Below, piece after piece: positions 32,574-35,547 of a stretch of DNA of 35,547 bases. The notes below the pieces were generated by a model. It ran no database searches. It was given only the letters and a program-made list of their open reading frames with translations, and was not told the DNA's origin. This DNA comes from Bifidobacterium breve. Lineage in GTDB: Bacteria > Actinomycetota > Acidimicrobiia > Acidimicrobiales > Acidimicrobilacustridaceae. A program made the position numbers and the translations under genes. Where the stretch lies: the NCBI GenBank assembly GCA_945878725.1, contig CAMCTY010000021.1, positions 1 through 35,547 on the forward strand, in the 5' to 3' direction. How positions within the stretch are numbered: the stretch's first letter is position 1; each line of letters opens with the position of its first letter.

Positions 32574-33765
32574 TCATGGAATCCGCGACCGCGTCGCCAT
32601 CGTCGGAATGGGTTGTACCCCGTTCATCGAGAATTGGCCGAAGAGCCTCGACGATCTGATGATCGACGCCAGCAACGAGGCGTTCGCCTCGGCTGGTGTC
32701 ACTAAAGACGATGTCGACGCCTACTGGTTCGGCACCGCACAGAGCGGCATGAGTGGCATTCCGCTCGCCCGCGCTCTGCAGCTTCAGAACAAGCCCGTCA
32801 CCCGCGTGGAGAACTACTGCGCAACCGGATCCGAAGCGCTGCGTCAGGCCTCCTACGCCGTGGCATCGGGTGCCTACGACCTTGTGATGGTTGTCGGTGC
32901 CGAGAAGGTCAAGGACACGGGCTACCAGGGCCTCAACGCCTTCCCGATCCCGAACGACGGCACTGCCCGCACCCTTACGGCGGCCGCGATGTTCTCGATG
33001 ATCGTTCCCGCTTACGGCAACAAGTACGGCGTCGACGACGAAACGATGCGCTCGGTCCTCACGCACATCGCCGCCAAGAACCATTACAACGGTGCCCGAA
33101 ACTCTCGTGCGCAGTTCCGCAAGGAGATCAGCGCCGAGCAGATCGAGAAGGCCCCCAAGATGGCGGGAACCCTCGGCGTGTTCGATTGCGCTGGGGTCGC
33201 CGATGGTTCCGCAGCCGCGATCGTCTGCCGGGCTGAAGACGCCTACAAGTACACCGACAAGCCGATCTTCGTGAAAGCACTGTCATTCGTCGCTGGCAAC
33301 GGCTCGGGGCTAATTGATCCGTCCTACGACTACACAACCTTCCCTGAGATCGCGGCTTGCGCAATCGATGCCTATGCCCAGGCCGGCGTTACTAACGCCC
33401 GCACTGAAGTGGCGATGGCCGAAGTTCACGATTGCTTCACCCCGACTGAACTCGTACTCATGGAGGACCTCCAGTTCTCCGCACGCGGAACTGCATGGCA
33501 GGACGTCCTCGATGGCGTGTTCGATCTCAAGGGCGAGCTGCCGGTTAATCCCGATGGTGGCCTCAAGAGTTTCGGCCATCCCGTCGGCGCCAGTGGTTTA
33601 CGCATGATGTTCGAGGCCTTCCTGCAACTGCGCGGCGAAGCTCCCGAAGAGCGCACGATCGACAGCCTCGCGGCAGGACGCAAGTTGGCCCTCACGCACA
33701 ACCTCGGTGGTTACCCGGGGGAGATGGTGAGCTTCATCTCGCTTCTCGGTGCTGAGAAAGACTGA
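32566..33765 (+). CDS. SCP2-type thiolase / lipid-transfer-like acyltransferase
   Basis: A 399-residue thiolase of the SCP2/Ltp type. Catalytic residues are intact: Cys85 in NYCATGSEA, His288 in HDCF (288-291) and His338 in GHPVGASG (337-344). It would cleave a 3-ketoacyl-CoA, or act as an aldolase like Ltp2, together with the DUF35-bearing partner encoded just upstream. The start is GTG 32566, which overlaps the upstream stop by 8 bases and follows AGGGGAAG by 7. It is not the classical FadA6 type of the CD-ring pathway, since the SCP2-type HDCF motif is present. The pair is comparable to DUF35-Ltp pairs in mycobacterial steroid clusters. Confidence 0.92.
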   Translation: MASHGIRDRVAIVGMGCTPFIENWPKSLDDLMIDASNEAFASAGVTKDDVDAYWFGTAQSGMSGIPLARALQLQNKPVTRVENYCATGSEALRQASYAVASGAYDLVMVVGAEKVKDTGYQGLNAFPIPNDGTARTLTAAAMFSMIVPAYGNKYGVDDETMRSVLTHIAAKNHYNGARNSRAQFRKEISAEQIEKAPKMAGTLGVFDCAGVADGSAAAIVCRAEDAYKYTDKPIFVKALSFVAGNGSGLIDPSYDYTTFPEIAACAIDAYAQAGVTNARTEVAMAEVHDCFTPTELVLMEDLQFSARGTAWQDVLDGVFDLKGELPVNPDGGLKSFGHPVGASGLRMMFEAFLQLRGEAPEERTIDSLAAGRKLALTHNLGGYPGEMVSFISLLGAEKD

Positions 33766-33824
33766 ACGCTCAGTTATGAGCAAGCATCGGTGTTGACGTA
33801 ATCGCGCCTTAACGAAACTGCGGA

Positions 33825-34448
33825 TCAGCCGCCGTATTTGAGATACGCCACAACTGCTTGGCTGGTCGAGTTCACGATCTGTTTTTGTGAACGCACAAGA
33901 CCCGTGAATTCGCCGGGCTCATGAAGCAAGCCCTCGAGAGCGATGCCACTAATGAGCAACGCGGCAAAGTCGGATGCACTGCGCAAATTCTTATGTGAAA
34001 CCTCTGTCCGATGGGCTTTGACGAGTCGATGCAAGAGTTCTGCGAATGCACGGCTTATCTCTGCACCCTGCTTGCGCATAATGCTGTCGCCGCTGCTGTA
34101 GATCATGAAAAACGCGCCTGCGTCTCGATGCTTCTGTTGCATCACGTACAAGCGGCTGATGAATGTTTGGACCGCACTCGCCAGATCGGGTTGAGCGATT
34201 GCGCCTTCAAGCTGCTGGAAGAGATCTTCTTCGATCACGTAGTTCAGGAAGCGTTCATGGAGCGCTTGAAAGAGCCCTTCCCGACTTTCGAATCGCGCAT
34301 AGAACGAGCCCATCGACGTTTCTGAACGCTCGATGACTGCCTCAATGGTGATCGCCCGAGGGCCGCCCTCGCGCATGAGACTTTCCGCCGCATCGAGCAT
34401 GCGGTTCGTTGACTCAATGCTTCGGGCTTGATGTGGCTTCTTCGGCAT
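33825..34448 (-). CDS. TetR-family transcriptional regulator
   Basis: A 207-residue TetR-type repressor. The N-terminal helix-turn-helix is at about 33-61 (ITIEAVIERSETSMGSFYARF), followed by an all-helical ligand-binding domain. A basic N-terminal arm (MPKKPHQAR) is typical. It is convergent with the thiolase (59-base gap) and divergent from a YHYH-domain lipoprotein. It may regulate that gene or the steroid genes; an acyl-CoA or steroid ligand is inference. It does not look like KstR2 in any way I can verify. Confidence 0.92.
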   Translation of the reverse strand: MPKKPHQARSIESTNRMLDAAESLMREGGPRAITIEAVIERSETSMGSFYARFESREGLFQALHERFLNYVIEEDLFQQLEGAIAQPDLASAVQTFISRLYVMQQKHRDAGAFFMIYSSGDSIMRKQGAEISRAFAELLHRLVKAHRTEVSHKNLRSASDFAALLISGIALEGLLHEPGEFTGLVRSQKQIVNSTSQAVVAYLKYGG

Positions 34449-34567
34449 AGGGAACTTGTTGATCCTAGGTCCGCGTCGGATATGACAAACGTCTCATGGC
34501 TATAGGAAAAACTTGGGCGGAATAACTAGAGAGGAATCTTTAGTCTCTGTTACCGTGATTTTGTCGT

Positions 34568-34582
34568 CCAGCAGGTTGCTGG
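34568..34582. promoter_or_regulatory. Candidate operator before the YHYH lipoprotein
   Basis: CCAGCA-GGT-TGCTGG is a perfect 6-bp inverted repeat with a 3-base spacer, ending 17 bases before the lipoprotein start, in the 151-base region divergent from the TetR gene. It could be the TetR binding site. Confidence 0.4.
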
Positions 34583-34599
34583 GAACTGGAGAAAATCTG

Positions 34600-35547
34600 A
34601 TGGGAAAAGATCTGATGGGAAAGAAGAATGTCCTAAGGGTGGGCGCTGTTGTGCTCGCACTTGGGCTCGTGGTCGTCGCAGGCTGTAGCTCATCATCTTC
34701 GAGTTCGAAGAAGGCTCCCGCTGATATTGCGCCGAAGGAACTGCGCACCGTTGCCACCGGGACAAGCACGGCTGCTGCAGCCAAGGGCACGATCTTTACC
34801 TGTACACCGCTCACAATGACGGCTGCGTCAACGCCTTGGGCCTCGAACGGAATTATTGACGTTTCAAAGATTCCGACTGTTCCTGGTTCCGTGACGATGG
34901 AGTCCAAGTTCGAGATTACGACTACCGACACCCAGCGAATTCTCGTGGGTAATGGCGTTCCGAACCACCCAATTGGAACCTTCCCGATTGCGCCTGGCAC
35001 TGAGGCGTACACGTATTACTCAGCGCTTCCTGCTGGTGGCTACGCCAATGCCGCTGAAATTCCGGTTGGCCCGTACGACCTCCAGCTCACCATTCCAAAA
35101 AACCCAACCGTGAATGCAACTCCTACGTGTTTCGATGGGCTGATCACCGGCGTGTCACACCTGACTGGCGCTTCTTGGCACGCGGAATTGGCTCCTGATT
35201 CTTCGTTCAACTTTTACGACCCGAACGCGGCGCTTCCGACCGACCTGTGTTTCGGACATCCCTACAACACGCAGTACCACTACCACGGCTATTCGTATAA
35301 GTGCATGCCTGATCAAGGCAACGCCGGTGAACAATCACCGATGTTTGGTTATGCGATCGATGGGTTCGGTATTTTTGGGCCGCTCGATGCCAACGGCGAG
35401 CAGATCACGAATGATCAACTCGATGAGTGTCACGGCATGACGAGCATGATCCCGTGGGACGGCCAGATGGTCGAGATGTATCACTACGTCATCAACAACG
35501 AATACCCGTATTCCGTCGGTTGTCTCCGTGGAACTCCGGGCACCATG
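34600..35547 (+). CDS. YHYH-domain lipoprotein (3' end outside the window)
   Basis: The frame is open from ATG 34600 to the window end (316 codons, no stop), so the gene is partial. The N-terminus is a lipoprotein signal: basic Lys8-Lys9/Arg13, a hydrophobic core, box VAGC with Cys29, then a serine run. The mature part contains YHYH (226-229, within QYHYHGY) and DGFGIFGPLD, hallmarks of the YHYH protein family of unknown function. Several cysteines and histidines suggest disulfides or metal binding. GGAG ends 8 bases before ATG 34600; a second in-frame ATG at 34615 is weaker. It is divergent from the TetR gene. Confidence 0.88.
   Translation, partial: MGKDLMGKKNVLRVGAVVLALGLVVVAGCSSSSSSSKKAPADIAPKELRTVATGTSTAAAAKGTIFTCTPLTMTAASTPWASNGIIDVSKIPTVPGSVTMESKFEITTTDTQRILVGNGVPNHPIGTFPIAPGTEAYTYYSALPAGGYANAAEIPVGPYDLQLTIPKNPTVNATPTCFDGLITGVSHLTGASWHAELAPDSSFNFYDPNAALPTDLCFGHPYNTQYHYHGYSYKCMPDQGNAGEQSPMFGYAIDGFGIFGPLDANGEQITNDQLDECHGMTSMIPWDGQMVEMYHYVINNEYPYSVGCLRGTPGTM

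Noticed and set aside
33768..33781. GCTCA-GTTA-TGAGC hairpin after the thiolase as a terminator
   Set aside because: The stem has only 5 bp and no T-run; too weak to annotate, although it lies at a sensible place.

Overview
The window is GC-rich, almost fully coding (no gene-free stretch over 190 bases), and reads as an actinobacterial chromosome. The evidence is mycobacterial-type steroid genes, an LLM-class F420-type oxidoreductase, an NDMA-type alcohol dehydrogenase, lipoprotein binding proteins and GTG starts. A marine or freshwater Acidimicrobiia-like organism is my best guess, but that is inference. The core is a steroid C/D-ring (HIP, methylhexahydroindanedione propionate) degradation cluster. 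fadE30-ipdF and echA20-ipdA-ipdB-ipdC are all recognisable and in tight operons. fadD3, fadA6, kstR2 and fadE31-33 are not in the window.

Layout. 33-3496: aldehyde dehydrogenase, zinc alcohol dehydrogenase and an SDR. 3640-9174: a complete Liv-type ABC importer (binding lipoprotein, fused LivH-LivM, LivG, LivF) ending in a small membrane protein. 9254-12201: an amidohydrolase-fold protein without its metal ligands, then fadE30-ipdF. 12202-14338 (minus): an APH/ACAD10-like kinase-fold protein and an SDR. 14424-19527 (plus): echA20-ipdABC-maoC and an unrecognised 385-residue protein. 19561-24580 (minus): two very large transporter fusions, LivH-LivM-LivG in one chain and MFS-LivF in another, divergent from a second binding lipoprotein (24770-26185). 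26289-31120 (minus): a four-gene operon of F420-type oxidoreductase, molybdopterin oxidoreductase, class III CoA transferase and a ketosteroid-isomerase-like protein. 31182-33765 (plus): a cysteine-free HMG-CoA-synthase-like/DUF35 fusion translationally overlapping an intact SCP2-type thiolase. 33825-35547: a TetR regulator divergent from a YHYH-domain lipoprotein that runs off the window.

How they fit. The ipd genes dismantle steroid rings C and D as CoA thioesters: FadE30 dehydrogenates, IpdF oxidises the ring hydroxyl, EchA20 opens ring D and IpdAB opens ring C. The flanking CoA transferase, thiolase, MaoC hydratase and dehydrogenases are plausible side-chain or downstream beta-oxidation functions. 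The two Liv-type systems are candidate importers for the steroid or its acids; the substrate is inferred from context only.

Most unusual: the MFS-LivF fusion paired with the LivHMG fusion and a divergent binding protein, which looks like a hybrid secondary/ATP-driven transport system; and the HMGCS-like/DUF35 protein that has lost every cysteine. Several perfect palindromes sit in promoter regions (14384-14402, 24610-24626, 24721-24740, 10207-10223, 9203-9224, 34568-34582), and a recurrent CAGGGG leader precedes six genes.
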